Below, in pieces: positions 1-11,383 of a stretch of DNA of 64,000 nt. Each line of letters opens with the position of its first letter. The first letter of the stretch is position 1. Under the pieces are notes generated by a model that worked only from the letters and a program-made list of their open reading frames with translations, was not told the origin of the DNA and did not search any database. Source of the stretch: Ilyonectria destructans (lineage: Eukaryota > Ascomycota > Sordariomycetes > Hypocreales > Nectriaceae); the NCBI GenBank assembly GCA_020740775.1, contig JAHEWK010000010.1, forward strand, positions 310,001 to 374,000, read 5' to 3'. The position numbers and the translations under genes are program-made.

Positions 1-3000
1 GCCACTCTATTTAGTTGGCAAGACAAAGAAAACACGGCGACCCAATGGACACCGAGATGGGCCGTGCTGTCTGGGGCCTTTTCCGACATCCGTCGCATCC
101 TGCGAGACAACAAGAAAGAAGACGAATAATAAAAAATAGGGGAAGGGGGAAGGGGGAGAGGAGGGGTACAAAGGAGAGGGGTTGTCAAGATGGGACGATG
201 GAATCAGACAAGTTGATGGTAGGATTCCCTGGCCCAAGAGTGGTTTATTCCTGTGACCGTAGTCGTGGCTGTTTGTAAGGGTGATGCCTGTCCTATCCTA
301 TCCTGTCATATCCTGCCTGTCCTTTCACGCCGTTGTCTGCCCTGCCGTTTGCGTGTACTTTGTACTGCAGAGGTGCTGTGGCTTCGTAACGTGTTGGGGA
401 ATCCCATCAACTTCGAGCGTCCTCTCGATAACGGCTTCACGCCCTTTGGTATCATGACGTGACGCGATCCTGGAGCGACGCTCTGTTGCACCGGTCGTCT
501 TCAGCTCCCAGCCGATTACCCAAAAGTTACGCCATGGCCGCCGCCCACTCTCGGTGTGAAGGCTTTTCGCTTCGTCCCACGGACCGTCGTCCACGTCGAA
601 CTAATTAGTACGAAGGAGCCCGAGGCGTGAGGCGGTCCTTGCCCTTTGTTGGATCGGATCCTTGGTTCAACGGCTGGGCTGGCTGGCTTCGCTGGCCTCA
701 CCCTCACGAGAGGCCGCAAATTGAGCCCGCCTCCCCTTCTCGGCTTGCTTCGTCTCCCCCGTGTGCGAAAGCGTGCTCTCAAAGCAAATTGCGAACTGCG
801 CATGACGAGGCGGCCACCAAAACGCCGTGGCCAGCCCGCGCCCACTGCCTCGTCGTGCCTCTCGATGCGAGCAGGGATCCTCGACCTGGACCCCCGAAGC
901 CGGGACAAGGCGCATTGAGAATTTGGGACGAAACCAACCGCCGCAGGTTTGTTTTGTTTGATTGATTGATCGTTTTCTCGGGCCCTTCTGGGCGACCGGG
1001 GTGCGAGAGGACCCTCTGATTTACGATGGACGATGAACCATATCCCGTACCCCGTAAGGAGAAGGTACGTCGTAGTCCCGACGGAGCATTACACGATGTG
1101 ATGCCTGCTTGCTTGCCTCACTTCTTCGATGCCAAGTTTGTTTGTTTGATTGCTTCGCTTATGCGTCGTCGCCTCGTCTCGTCTCATCGTATTCGACGTG
1201 AGGCAGACGACAGCCACCACTCTTCACCAGTTGGACTCGGCCAACGACGCGTCTTCACATTGTATCACAAAATGCGCCTTTCAAAGCCACTCTCCGCAAG
1301 GCAACGGCCCTCCCGTCTCACGGCCCAGATGCAAATCGGCAGCCCTGTCCAGGACCCAGAGCGCCGAGCGAAGCACGGATGCAGCCAGCCGCCCGCTAAC
1401 GTTAGAGCTCGCTCCCTATCGCCGGCCTAGAGACCGTCTCCCGGGGCCCTGCAGCGCGCACCCTGTCGACGCACGAAGGAATCACCAACTTTTTCATCTC
1501 TGCACGCGCAAACGGCGCTCACGCTTCAGCCCAGGGATATTACTTTTCTCTGGCCAAATCTCGTCCCTAACCAGGGCCTCCAAGGGGTCCATGAGGCCCC
1601 CGGAAATCATCATCATTCTCCAACTCTTCGGCACCTCGTGCTCGTCTAGATGGGGCCGTCTACGAAGCGAAGGACTCGTCAATCCCGCTTCCATTCCTTC
1701 TCTGGACCCTGGCCTGCCTGCGAGTCGCCAAAACACCTTGTTTCCGACGCCGGTACTTCGTACATGAGCTCCGGTGTCATCGGCATTGAACGTGCAGCCC
1801 CTGGCGGTCCATCAGCCGTTCCTCCTGCCTGGGATATCTCCCAAGTTACGTAGCACTCTGCATTGTCACAGATAGCTCTGGTGGGTTTTCGTCCTCCCCC
1901 CCGGTTCGTCACCTGCGGGCTTGATCTGCTTGTCTCACCTTAGCCCACCAACTAACGCCGGCCCAACCGCCGTCACGCCGTCACGCCGTCGAAGAGTTCC
2001 ATCACGGATAGCTTGAGACAGACTCCTCCAGCACACGCCGTACATTGCTAGCGTCCCCTACGGCGCAGCCCGTGCTCTTGCCTAACCCTCCTCGTCACCA
2101 GAATCACCGCCACGTAGCGATGTTCTCACGGTCGTTGTTGTGTTGTTACCTCATCACCACTTCTCACCATCAACGTCCCCCACGGCCATATCTCAAGGGA
2201 TATTGCCCCACGCAAGGCGGCTGTCACAATGGCTTGACCCGTTTGCAAGCCTCGAGTCCAGAGCCCTCATTGCTTCATGGGCTGTGATGACACGCGCTGG
2301 CGTCACCGAAAATGCTGGCAAGCCGCACAACCCCAACCACACCACGTAACTATTTTACTGCAACAGGCCATGGCCATTAGTGAGGAACCAGGCCTTACTC
2401 GGCATCAGGAAAACGCCAGTTCTTCCCTTTATCTCCACCTCCCTCCAAGTTTACTTTTGGTTGCCCGAGACCCATAGCCGCAGGGACCCAGCAGGGAGAA
2501 TTCATTAGCTTGATCGGGCTACATATGCACACTGCCGGCGGGCGCTAATCCCACTCGATCAGGGCTGCCACGAGGCGCACTTATGAAAGGATCGCTGCAG
2601 TGCAACGGAACAAAATGTCATTTGGGACTCGTAAGAACTTGACTCCGATGTATCATTTAGTCGGCCCGGTCCGGTATGTGTTTTGAAATACACAGCGCTG
2701 GCTCCCGTCCTCGCGCATCTGGGGTTGAAACCTCGATATTGGTTGGCCGCGTAAATCTCCCGGTCGACAGTCAATTAACTACTGTAACCTGACCTTGTTG
2801 AGAACCGCGACCATCTAATCATGTAGACTTGGTGCATCCTTTGGAGGACAGACAACACAGCAGCCAACCACCGAAACTAACAACTCGAGTCCAAGAACCC
2901 ATCAAGAAACCAGAGTCAAGTCAGCAAGCAAAAAGACCCAATTAACTTGTTTTGCCCCTATTAAATCGCGACTGCTGCAGAGAACCCATTTAGACAGGCT

Positions 3001-3726
3001 TTTGGAATTTAGCCATGCACTGTTATGAATAATTGAGGGCCCTCTGTACACAGACCAGGATTCCGCAATTCAAAAGCAACCATTTCGATAGTCAAAAGAC
3101 ATCGAAAACCACGCCATGTTGATCTTCTCGGAAGATACTCCGTACCGCGGTGATAATTACTAACCCTTGTCATATCACCATTCAAGGGCAAGGACTGGTT
3201 GTTAAACAGGCGGCTCGATGCTACCTAAAGACCAACATTACGGATTATCTCCACCCCCGTGCCTATATGTCCGTCGTAGTAAGGTTAAGAAAGTCCATAT
3301 GGTTTGTGACTAGAGTGTCAAAGCTCATAGACGTATCAGTGGCCCATGCATATGCACTCCAACCACACAGTGGTTCTCATCGGCATCCCGCAGTATGTAC
3401 GGAGGTTCATTACCAAGCTCGCGTTGACAAAGACTATTTCTCCGCCCATTCAACCAACTGGTGATAGAAACTTGCTCGCCGTCTGCCTCTTGTATAATTA
3501 TCCGGGGCTGAGAGAGCGCTAACCCCATCTGGGCCACTGGATCCCGCGGGTTGCGTGATCTCCACTCGTCATCCTTAAAAGCCCAAAGACGAGGGAGGAG
3601 ACGGGGGAAAATAAGAGAAAATTACAATCAAGAATGGCTGAGGGCATCTCAGCGTAACCATCTTATACGAAATTATACCATATTCCAGTCTCGACTCGAG
3701 AGCGAGGTGTTTCCAGGGACCACACA
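1..3726. other. intergenic region, no supportable gene
   Basis: All open frames here are short, overlap on both strands, are Pro/Arg/Ser-biased and match no family I recognise. The left 2.5 kb is CT-rich with homopolymer and TTTG/GATT runs, which is typical of leaders or promoters of filamentous fungi. It may contain the upstream region of a gene beyond the left edge. A short near-repeat of the type CGTCACGCCGT lies near 1970-1990. From about 2,800 to 3,700 the sequence is more AT-rich and precedes the MFS gene. I see no tRNA, rRNA or transposon ends. Confidence 0.6.
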
Positions 3727-5265
3727 ATGACCGCCATCAAGTTGCCACGGCACGGCAAGCCGCCCGTTCTGCTAAAGTTGCGGTCTTCCGCGGGCCTAAT
3801 CGTTACCTGCTGTTCCTTTGCTGTCTTCACTGTACTACCACCTCCTCATGTCTTAAGATGGAGTGCCAAGCACTAACTCGGTGGCACAGGACATCTTCTT
3901 GTATGCCGTCATCGTCCCTATAATGCCCTTCTCGCTGGAGAAGCAAGTTGGCCTCGAGGCAGACAGAGTGCAATATTGGGTGTCAATATCACTTGCCGTC
4001 TATGGGGCAGCACTCTTGATATTTTCCCGTATGGGCCCCGTCCATCTCCTAGTTTCCGTTCAGAGACTCACTTAAACGCAGCGATTTGGGGCTACATTGC
4101 CGACCGCATCGGGAACCGTCGACTCCCCATGCTCATTGGTCTCATCATGTTAACCGCCGCAACCGTGATACTCTGTTTGAGTAAGACACTCGCCATGTTC
4201 ATGGTCGGCCGCGCCTTGCAGGGAATCTCTGCATCACTAACCTGGACTGTCGGCCTGGCCCTCGTCATTGACTCCGTGGATAGCAACGACGTCGGCAAGG
4301 CCACGGGGTGGGTCGGCATGTCGGCGAGTCTCGGTATCCTGACGGCACCGCTGCTCGGCGGTGTTGTGTACGCAAAGGGGGGATACTATCCAGTGTTTGC
4401 CATGTGCTTCGGCCTGTTGGTGGTAGATATTGTGCTACGTCTCGTCATCATCGAGGTCAAGGAGGCCAAGCGATGGCTAGACCAACCTTCCAACCTGCCG
4501 TCTGAGGATCCCGAAGTTAATCGCGAGGGCACTTTGACTACACCACGACCCGAGAAAAATGCAGAAAATACACAGTCCGGAGTACCTATATCGCCAAAAG
4601 AAACGTCGCGTACTTCTCACTCTCCTATTGGGACTCTGATCAAACTTCTACGTCAGCCACGCCTGTTGGCCGCGCTCTGGGGAACCCTTGTCCAGGCCAT
4701 CATCCAGACATCATTCGACAGCACCCTCCCGCTACTCGTTTCTGATCTTTTTGGCTGGGACTCGATCGGCAGCGGACTCATCTTTCTTCCCGTCATCCTC
4801 CCCAGCTTTGGCTCCCCGCTCGTGGGTGCGTTATGCGACAAATACGGCTCCAAGTGGCTGGCCACGTTCGGCTTCTTCTTTGCGACACCGTTTCTCATCT
4901 GCCTACGGTTCGTCTCAGAGAACAGCATGGCCCAGAAGGTCATGCTGTGCGGCCTCCTTGTCGGGATCGGCATCGCCATGGCGTGTGTCTTTGGGCCGTT
5001 GATGGCCGAGATCAACTGGGCCGTCCAGAGCGACGAGGAGGACTCGGACGAGGTTCCAGTGGCTCAGGCGTATGGACTGTACAACATGGCCTTCTCGGGC
5101 GGTACGATGCTGGGCCCTATAATGGGTGGGTTGATCAGGGACAGCGCTGGGTGGGAAACAGTGGGCTGGAGTCTAGGTCTGGTGTCGTTTGTGTCTGCCA
5201 TTCCACAGTTGATTTGGACAGGAGGGCCCTTGGGAGTGAAGTTCCAAACTGGGTCACGATCATAG
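3727..5265 (+). CDS. MFS transporter, DHA1 / vesicular-amine-type exporter, 12 TM
   Basis: Exons 3727-3831, 3890-4028 and 4082-5265 give 475 residues. Both introns (58 and 53 nt) are GT-AG, and frames join exactly (phases 0 and 1). The first intron has a CTAAC branch point. Joining exons 2 and 3 rebuilds the MFS motif A loop after TM2 (GYIADRIGNRR). TM4-5 carry GRALQGISASLTW and a motif-C-like GILTAPLLGG segment. A polar loop of about 80 residues, rich in Pro/Glu/Thr, separates the two six-helix halves. This is the architecture of SLC18-like drug:proton antiporters of the plasma or vacuolar membrane. Substrate cannot be read from sequence. No biosynthetic genes adjoin it, so it is not obviously part of a metabolite cluster. 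The ATG at 3727 is the first in-frame one with good context (ACACAATGACC). Confidence 0.88.
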
Positions 5266-5857
5266 GCAGATTAGTATGCGCAGTCAAAAGAATCTCAGCT
5301 TCAAGACATTGTTAGTATCTAACCATAAATAACATACAATACGAGGTATACATACCTGGGATTATTAGTATTAAATATCCTTTCCTAAACTTGTTATTAG
5401 GAGGGATATGGACTGCAAATCAGTCTTATGAAATGACCTTCCCTACTATATTATGTGCACTATTGATCATATTAGGACAAGGGCATATCTTGTGTATTCC
5501 AATGGCAATTCTCTTTCGGATTCTCCTTCATGTTCCGGCTACGATGTTGTCTTCAGGGCGGTCAGTCCCAACCGCTGCCTTAGACGAAGGCATCCACGAA
5601 AGCCGCACATGCGCTAAACCGAATCGATGCAGCTAACGCACCAACCCCAGGCATCAACTTCGGCTTCCACGACATCCACTCTGCTTCGCTCATTATTCAA
5701 CTTCAATCCTCAATCGTCTCACCACGTTGGATTTCTTTGGGGATTTCTGCTCTTTGCCCGAGTACCAATAGACGCCTTTCAGCTCCCGGCAATTTACCCT
5801 GCTCCACGAACGAAAAATTTCAGAAGCTGTCGCCCTTGACAAGTAACGGCTGTCACA
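5266..5857. other. AT-rich intergenic segment between MFS gene and VMA22
   Basis: The first 200 bases (about 5300-5490) are markedly AT-rich, with several TATTA/TAATA runs, unlike flanking coding DNA. The last 200 bases are CA/CT-rich and lead into the VMA22 start, consistent with a 5' leader. No coding frame or RNA gene is supported. Confidence 0.5.
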
Positions 5858-6457
5858 ATGGAACAACAACACATCGACGAGCTCCTAGAGCGTTACCTTG
5901 GTCTACTAAATGAGTACACTGTCCTGCGTCAGAGTTTGTCTCAGCTTCAGTCTGGTGTGTACCAGAACATTGCGCGAGCAAACTTCTCTGGCGAGCGGGG
6001 TATGAGGTACGGCCAGGACCATTACGATGAGAGGATGCAAGCCGTTCGACGCTTGGCCATTGGTGTGGACGGCAAACTACAGCCCACTTTTACCGTTGTC
6101 GATGCCCTTGTGGAGGAACCAGAGGAACCTAAGAATGAGACTTCTGAGGAGACTGAGAAGCAAAGCGACGAAAACGATGGGAAGCCAGCTCCGAAGAAGA
6201 ACAAGAACAAGAATCCTCTCCACTGGTTCGGACTCCTCGCCCCGATGCCGCTCCGCACTGCCCAGACTCAATCAATCCAAGCGGTAGAGGATATCATTCC
6301 CCGGCTCGTCTCTACCAACGCCGAGATGCTCAATCTCGAAATTGAGGTTCGTCGAGTACGTAAGCGAAGGGCCAAAGCAGAAGCCGCAGCGAAGAAGGGT
6401 GAAGCTACAAGCGTCACGGACACGCAGCCTCAGACAGCACCTGTTGAAGCGTCGTGA
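5858..6457 (+). CDS. VMA22: V-ATPase assembly factor Vma22 (CCDC115 family)
   Basis: Single exon, 199 residues, starting at ATG 5858 (CACAATGGAAC). The N-terminal helix (residues 5-35, DELLERYLGLLNEYTVLRQS) and the block at about 119-136 (PLHWFGLLAPMPLRTAQ), followed by a C-terminal basic helix with heptad character (LEIEVRRVRKRRAK), match the Vma22/CCDC115 pattern. Family members work in the ER with Vma12 and Vma21 to assemble the Vo sector of the vacuolar proton pump. The middle (about 88-118) is a low-complexity acidic then lysine-rich linker (PAPKKNKNK), which is normal for fungal members. Its 3' end faces the oxidoreductase gene only 44 bp away, so the two transcripts probably overlap. 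The yeast protein is of similar size. Confidence 0.85.
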   Translation: MEQQHIDELLERYLGLLNEYTVLRQSLSQLQSGVYQNIARANFSGERGMRYGQDHYDERMQAVRRLAIGVDGKLQPTFTVVDALVEEPEEPKNETSEETEKQSDENDGKPAPKKNKNKNPLHWFGLLAPMPLRTAQTQSIQAVEDIIPRLVSTNAEMLNLEIEVRRVRKRRAKAEAAAKKGEATSVTDTQPQTAPVEAS

Positions 6458-6501
6458 GAATAGGCTCATATTCATAGACACTCGATGCTCCATCAGCCTT
6501 C

Positions 6502-8016
6502 CTATTCTAGGTGTCCCCACAGGTTGTTCAGACTCTCGGCCAGAGTTGGGTGTGCCCATACAGCTGCCTCCAGGTCCCACCACTTCAACCCTCCCATCAT
6601 GGCTGTCTGCACAATGGACATGACCTCGCCACCCTCAATTCCGAGACATGTGAATCCCAGGATTTCACCTGTCTTTGCGTCCACTGCCGCCTTCATCATC
6701 CCGCGCGGCTCGTCCGTCTCCAGCGCCCGGGCGACATAGCTCATTGGCATCTTGGCCGTCTTCACGTCCCGGCCCTCGAGGTCTCGATCGTGCAACCCGA
6801 CGTGTCCCAGCTGTGGGTCGGTGTACATACAATATGGTGTGAAGATACGCGAGTGTGAGACCTGCGTCGTGGCCATAGGGGGGGTCGTGGATGGCATCTG
6901 GTCGGACAGGAAGTTGGTACGAATAATGCGGAAGTCGTCGTAGGAGATGTGTGTAAAGGCGGGGCCGCCATGGACATCGCCGAGCGCGTATACGCCCCGA
7001 GCGGTGGTCTGGAGCTGGTTGTCGACAATAATGTGGCCCTTGGCGGTAGTCTCTATTCCAACAGCAGATAGGTTCAATCCATCCGCGTTAGGCACCCTGC
7101 CCGTCGCCACCAGGAGATGAGAGCCAGAGACCTCGACCTTGTTTGACGACTTCTCGGCGGTGACTGAGAAGGACTTTCCGTCCTTGGCACTTGATACCGA
7201 TGCCACAGTGGTAGACAGATGAACGGTGATGCCATCCTCTCGAAGAATGTCCAACATGCACTGCGCAACATCCTCATCCTCCCGTGGCACCAACTGCTTG
7301 CCCCGCTGGATGATGGTCACATCAGCCCCCAGGCGTCGAAAGAGTTGCCCAAACTCCAGGCCGATGTATCCCCCGCCCATGACAACCAGATGTTCCGGGA
7401 CCTCATCGAGTTCCATGATAGACGTCGAGTCCAACACACGTGCCGGGTCCACGTTGTCCAGTCCCGGGATTGCTGGTCGTGAAGGCCGTTCTCCAACGTT
7501 GAGAAACACCGTATCGGCACTCACTTCTTTCTCCCCCCCTTCATTAAGGACCACTTTCAGCTTCCGGTTGCCCACGAAGCTTGCGTCTCCCATCAGTACA
7601 TCCACGCCTGCCGTCTGCAGTCCTCTCACGCTACCGCTATTCCACTGCTTGACGATGTTCCGCTTCCGCTCCCGAACGCGGACCATGTCAACTGCCACAG
7701 ATCCATCGCCAGTCTTCACGCCGTAGTCGGCACCCCTACGTGCCAGGTACGCCGCCCGGCCAGACGAGACCATCGTCTTGGTTGGCGTGCACCCAACGTT
7801 GACACATGTCCCACCGAGGGCAGTTCGCTCCACCACCGCAGTCTTGCGGCCGGCGTTGGCGAACGCCTTGGCGACGGGGTTCCCAGACTGGCCGGAGCCG
7901 ATAATGAGGACGTCGTAATGCGTGGCAGCCATGCTGTAGAGAGTCCGCGGGTGTGCTGAACGAACCAGGTTGGTGAAGTGATTGAGACGGTTAATAGGAG
8001 CTCTGAGAGTGTTCAT
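6502..8016 (-). CDS. FAD-dependent pyridine-nucleotide disulfide oxidoreductase (mercuric reductase / lipoamide dehydrogenase-like)
   Basis: Uninterrupted frame, 504 residues from ATG 8016. The FAD-binding Rossmann motif IIGSGQSGNP is followed by the redox-active disulfide motif GGTCVNVGCTPTK, so both cysteines of CxxxxC are present. A second dinucleotide fold carries VVMGGGYIGLEFG. FAD-contact ATGRVPN and ALGDV segments follow, and the C-terminal interface ends HPTLAESLNNLW with the catalytic His of the class. This is a complete class-I flavoprotein. Fungal relatives are annotated as mercuric reductase-like, but no N-terminal heavy-metal domain or C-terminal vicinal Cys pair is present, so mercury reduction is not supported. 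The first 30 residues are rich in Arg/Asn/Leu with no acids, compatible with a mitochondrial presequence; the internal ATG at 7932 (MAATHYDV) would give a cytosolic form. Confidence 0.9.
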   Translation of the reverse strand: MNTLRAPINRLNHFTNLVRSAHPRTLYSMAATHYDVLIIGSGQSGNPVAKAFANAGRKTAVVERTALGGTCVNVGCTPTKTMVSSGRAAYLARRGADYGVKTGDGSVAVDMVRVRERKRNIVKQWNSGSVRGLQTAGVDVLMGDASFVGNRKLKVVLNEGGEKEVSADTVFLNVGERPSRPAIPGLDNVDPARVLDSTSIMELDEVPEHLVVMGGGYIGLEFGQLFRRLGADVTIIQRGKQLVPREDEDVAQCMLDILREDGITVHLSTTVASVSSAKDGKSFSVTAEKSSNKVEVSGSHLLVATGRVPNADGLNLSAVGIETTAKGHIIVDNQLQTTARGVYALGDVHGGPAFTHISYDDFRIIRTNFLSDQMPSTTPPMATTQVSHSRIFTPYCMYTDPQLGHVGLHDRDLEGRDVKTAKMPMSYVARALETDEPRGMMKAAVDAKTGEILGFTCLGIEGGEVMSIVQTAMMGGLKWWDLEAAVWAHPTLAESLNNLWGHLE

Positions 8017-8427
8017 GTACACCTTGGGATAATTAAGTGATTGAAAATGGCAAGACTCGATAGGTGAAGGGACAATAATGTGGCTTTATCTTTCCCTTGT
8101 CTGATTTTGCTAGGTTTCATATTCTAATGCTGTACCTAGATCAACCGTCTACTTAAATACATATAACCGTCATCTCTCGGCGGACTCGCCGTCTACCCCT
8201 CACCGACTTGACCTCTCTCATCATCGTAGACGAACTTTGATCACACTGACGACATGTGAGGTGTTTCGGTGTGCTGAATAAGCACTTAACCTGTTTGTGC
8301 AAGGTAAAATGCAATTTCAGCTACTTCTGACGCTCCGTACTCCGCAAAGGGTGGTGGGAATAGCGTGTGAGATAGCCAGGCAGTTGTGTAATGTGTGTGT
8401 TTTGCGCAACACATGCCATGGTCTCAT
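8017..8427. other. intergenic: promoter of oxidoreductase gene and 3' end of neurochondrin gene
   Basis: About 410 bp between the oxidoreductase start and the neurochondrin-family stop (both minus strand). No coding frame of note and no recognisable RNA gene. Confidence 0.5.
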
Positions 8428-10452
8428 TCATCCATCCCGGGCTAAGCCACCCAGCGTAGCCAGAACATCCTCCAGCATCTCTCCCAGGGGACCATCACGA
8501 TCAACGTGTCGAGCAAGTTGTGCAGCAATTCCATTAATGGCCCCAATAGAGTGTTTGTACCTCTGCCGTATCCCACGGTTCGCGCCGACTAGAACTTCGC
8601 AGCAGAGCTGTAAAGCAGCAAGCTGGGCCTCTTGAACCGAAAGCTCCAACGTGGGTTGCTCCTGGTCAGGGACTCCCCAGGCAGCGACGGCGGTGATGAG
8701 GTCCATCCAGGACTCAGGGATGCCACCCGTCTCCTGCTCAACAATGGGGAGGAGGATGCGGACGATGTCAGTAGCTCGGGAGGCGTCAGCGGCGAGGCTG
8801 GTAGGCGAGCTGTGCTGGAATATCAAGGTGAGGTCCCGAGAGAGAACCTGCCAGCCGTTATTGGCGAGAAGAGATTCGCGGCCCTTTTTCAGGTCGGTAA
8901 CGCCTTCGAGAGCAACCAGGATGGGAGAGCGGAAGTCGAGCTTATCCTGTGAGCTGGACTGATAGAGGTCCATAAACATATCCATTAGTCCAGTTGTTTC
9001 CTTGCGCAGGGTATCGTTGTCATCCTCTCGCAGCCAGAGAGCCAGTGCTCGAACGGCGGAAAGGATGAACATGTCATCTTCAGCATTGTCTTTCATCGAG
9101 TCCCAAGCCAGGGAACGATGTGAGCCTGTGACGGTATCGGTGGTCCCAACGCGGGCGTCTGGGTGAAGGCCCATTGCACCAGCAACAGATGCATCCCATC
9201 GGTCACGGAGGTACTCGATGGTGACGGACATGGTCTCGGAGATGCCCTTGCGGAGCTTGAGGAGGTTGTCTGGCGACATGACTAGTGCGTCCGAAGACTC
9301 ATCTTCGAGGGACTGGATAAGGTATCCCACGAATATGGAGATGACGTCGAAGGCAGACGCAAGCCTTCGCGATACCTTGGGATACTCGGGCTTGTTGAGC
9401 TGCGCCAGGAGCGTAGGGGCAGAGGACCGGATGTCAATGAACAGCAGGTTGACGAATAAGTAAGAGAATGGCTTTTCATCATTCTTGGAGTCGATGAAGA
9501 GGAGTTTTGGCGCGTCGGCCTGGTATGTCTGGAGGAGGGACGCCGCGGCGTTGGTGTAAGCTGATCGTGCCTCGGGTGTTGGGCGACTGATGACGAGGTT
9601 TTGGACGTAGTTGACCACACTCTTGAGCCACTTAGGCTGGCGAGGGATGATCTAAATGAACCATAAGCGAGTGTTTAACATCAAGGCGCGGGTTACATAC
9701 GATTGAATTCGCATGGCGCAGAAAGTAGCCGAGAAATTCGAGCAGAGTGACGGCATCTGTGCCAGAAAATGATGAGACGAGACTCTGAATCGCGGCATCG
9801 ACCTGGCTGGCCAAGGCAGCTGGGTCCTCAACGGCAGTCATGGCATTCAGCCATGCAAAGCTCAGAACGTCTAGGACAGGGGCATGTGCTGAGGCGATCT
9901 CAGTGAGGGAGGTGATGTCGTCAAGTTTGACAAACGCCTTCGCGCCATCCTGCGAACTAACCAGCGTATGGAGGACCTGCAAGATCATCGTTGTAGTCTC
10001 CTTCGAGCTGAACCACCATGATGAGTAATTTGTTCAAAACTTGAATGTATGTAGTCATACCTGTAGAGAACGGCGCTGACAAGGCCGGGAATTCTGTCAA
10101 GGAATTTGGGGTCACTGCCCGCGCGCTCAGGGAGCAAGATGGCAAAGATGTGCAGGACGGAGACGGCCAGGTCGAGCATTTCCTTTGCATTAGTATTGGA
10201 CGGCTTGGATCCAGTGCGCAGCAGCCGGTCAAGGAACTTTGGTGATAGACTGGCCCAGAGGCTCTGCACCGTTTGATCATCATCTCGAAGATCGGAGGAG
10301 CTGTCGAGAACGGATTTGAGAAGGGCCAGCCCAACAAATCTCTGAGTGTCATCCTTGGCCCGTAGAAGAGTCTGAAGCTTGGTGAGGTCCGCAGGACTGG
10401 TAGACTGTGAGGCAGCGCCTTGCGACTCGGAGTTGGGCGTAGAGTTGTCCAT
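8428..10452 (-). CDS. neurochondrin-family protein
   Basis: Three exons in minus order: 10452-10061, 10007-9701 and 9651-8428, giving 640 residues with phases 2 and 0 matching exactly. The N-terminus (LTKLQTLLRAKDDTQRFVG, then LLKSVLDSSSD and a WASLSPKFLDRLLRTG segment) is the characteristic opening of neurochondrin-like all-helical proteins (Pfam Neurochondrin). The rest is alpha-helical repeat-like sequence without enzyme motifs. Fungal members are uncharacterised or only loosely linked to growth; a scaffold role is inference. Both introns are 49-53 nt with GTATG donors. Confidence 0.8.
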
Positions 10453-11204
10453 CTTGGTTGAATTTAGTCCAGGGTGGGTGGGTGCCTTTTAAGAGATTTC
10501 GGGATGGCTCAGCATGGCCAACACTCCAGCTGGGTCTGTACGGGCACTTTTACCCTGCGATTATTGCTAGGCAAAATATCAACCCGGGTTTTTTTTGTAA
10601 TTCTAGTTTGCTGAGAGAAGAACGACAAGGTGAGAAGTGGGTGCCTTGGTTGAACATGTAAGTATTTCCATTGGCATTATTGGGCCCGCTATTTTCAGCA
10701 CGTTCGATCCACCCCGCTAAGTGCATTCAACATCATCAATCGGAACCGACCAGTTTTATTAGACTTGGTGTATACTATAATTGTAAAGATCTTTGTCTTA
10801 TACATCTGAATTTAACAACGTTATGCTTGTCTACAAAGCCCAGTTTCTTGATGGAATGGAATTATCATGGCTGCATTGCTCGTGACTCATGTGCATGACC
10901 ACCCTCACAATAGCCCTCATTTGTATCAAGCTTTATAGTGCCAGTAGCCTCCCCAGTAAACCAGCAATAAAAACCTTCAGTAGAATGCTCGGACAAGACT
11001 ACGTGAATGTGATGTTATTGATTGTGATGATGCGGTAGGGGTAGACTGACTCTCCCACCCTCGTCACTCCACCGGACGGCAGAGCACTACAGAAACCTGA
11101 TAATAACACATAAAACACGAAAAATATGTCATAGTGGTTTTATTGTTTGCTAAGTCTCCAAAACCAATATAGAGAAATCGAAATTTCATTAAACAGTCGC
11201 GTTT
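10453..11204. other. intergenic between neurochondrin gene and U6 locus
   Basis: Contains the neurochondrin promoter (minus strand) and AT-rich sequence from about 10,660 to 11,160. No coding frame above background and no RNA gene recognised. Confidence 0.5.
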
Positions 11205-11258
11205 TTGGCTGGATTCGAACTAACAGCCTTGCCGGCTCGGAACCCACTCACTTAACCA
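11205..11258 (-). promoter_or_regulatory. tRNA-like element with A-box and B-box, probable downstream Pol III promoter of U6
   Basis: On the minus strand a B-box match AGTTCGAATCC (11221-11211; consensus GGTTCGANTCC, 10 of 11) is preceded by an A-box-like TGGTTAAGTGAG (11258-11247). An anticodon-arm-like hairpin with loop TTCCGAG (anticodon CCG, Arg) lies between them. A T-arm can be drawn with one mismatch. The 5' acceptor strand is missing: that position is occupied by three copies of an 8-bp ACCACCAC unit (plus strand 11255-11278), so this is not a functional tRNA gene. It sits about 158 bp beyond the U6 terminator. In Saccharomyces cerevisiae SNR6 a B box lies downstream of the terminator and recruits TFIIIC. 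A similar role here is inference; a decayed tRNA gene is the alternative. Confidence 0.55.
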
Positions 11259-11278
11259 CCACACCACCACACCACCAC
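11255..11278. repeat. 3 x 8-bp tandem repeat (ACCACCAC)
   Basis: Three perfect head-to-tail copies, directly abutting the A-box of the tRNA-like element. They replace what would be the acceptor and D-stem 5' strand of a tRNA. Confidence 0.9.
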
Positions 11279-11378
11279 TAGCATGAGCCTACACCACGAC
11301 GACATCGACACAGGTCTGCGAATCCCATCGTCGCCTTGGGTCAGGGAAGCAAAAATTGAATTCAGCATAAAATTCAGC

Positions 11379-11383
11379 AAAAA
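11379..11383 (-). terminator. Pol III T-run terminator of U6
   Basis: Five consecutive T on the minus strand immediately follow the U6 3' part (CTTCAAATTTTTG), the usual Pol III termination signal and origin of the U6 oligo-U tail. Confidence 0.85.

Noticed and set aside
516..908. 130-codon minus-strand frame
   Set aside because: Arg/Pro/Ser-rich, overlapped by two frames on the other strand; typical of non-coding GC-rich leader DNA.
1150..1767. 205-codon plus-strand frame in the left intergenic region
   Set aside because: Pro/Arg/Ser-biased, no domain, no splice-compatible extension.
5340..5360. U1 snRNA 5' end-like ATACATACCTGG
   Set aside because: One mismatch in the U1 5' sequence and no U1 stem-loops downstream; AT-rich chance match.
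6502..8016. Mercury resistance function for the disulfide oxidoreductase
   Set aside because: No N-terminal heavy-metal-associated domain and no C-terminal vicinal Cys pair; only the general flavoprotein fold is supported.
11205..11280. Functional tRNA(Arg) gene
   Set aside because: A- and B-boxes are present, but the 3' acceptor strand has no complement upstream, where only the 8-bp repeats lie.
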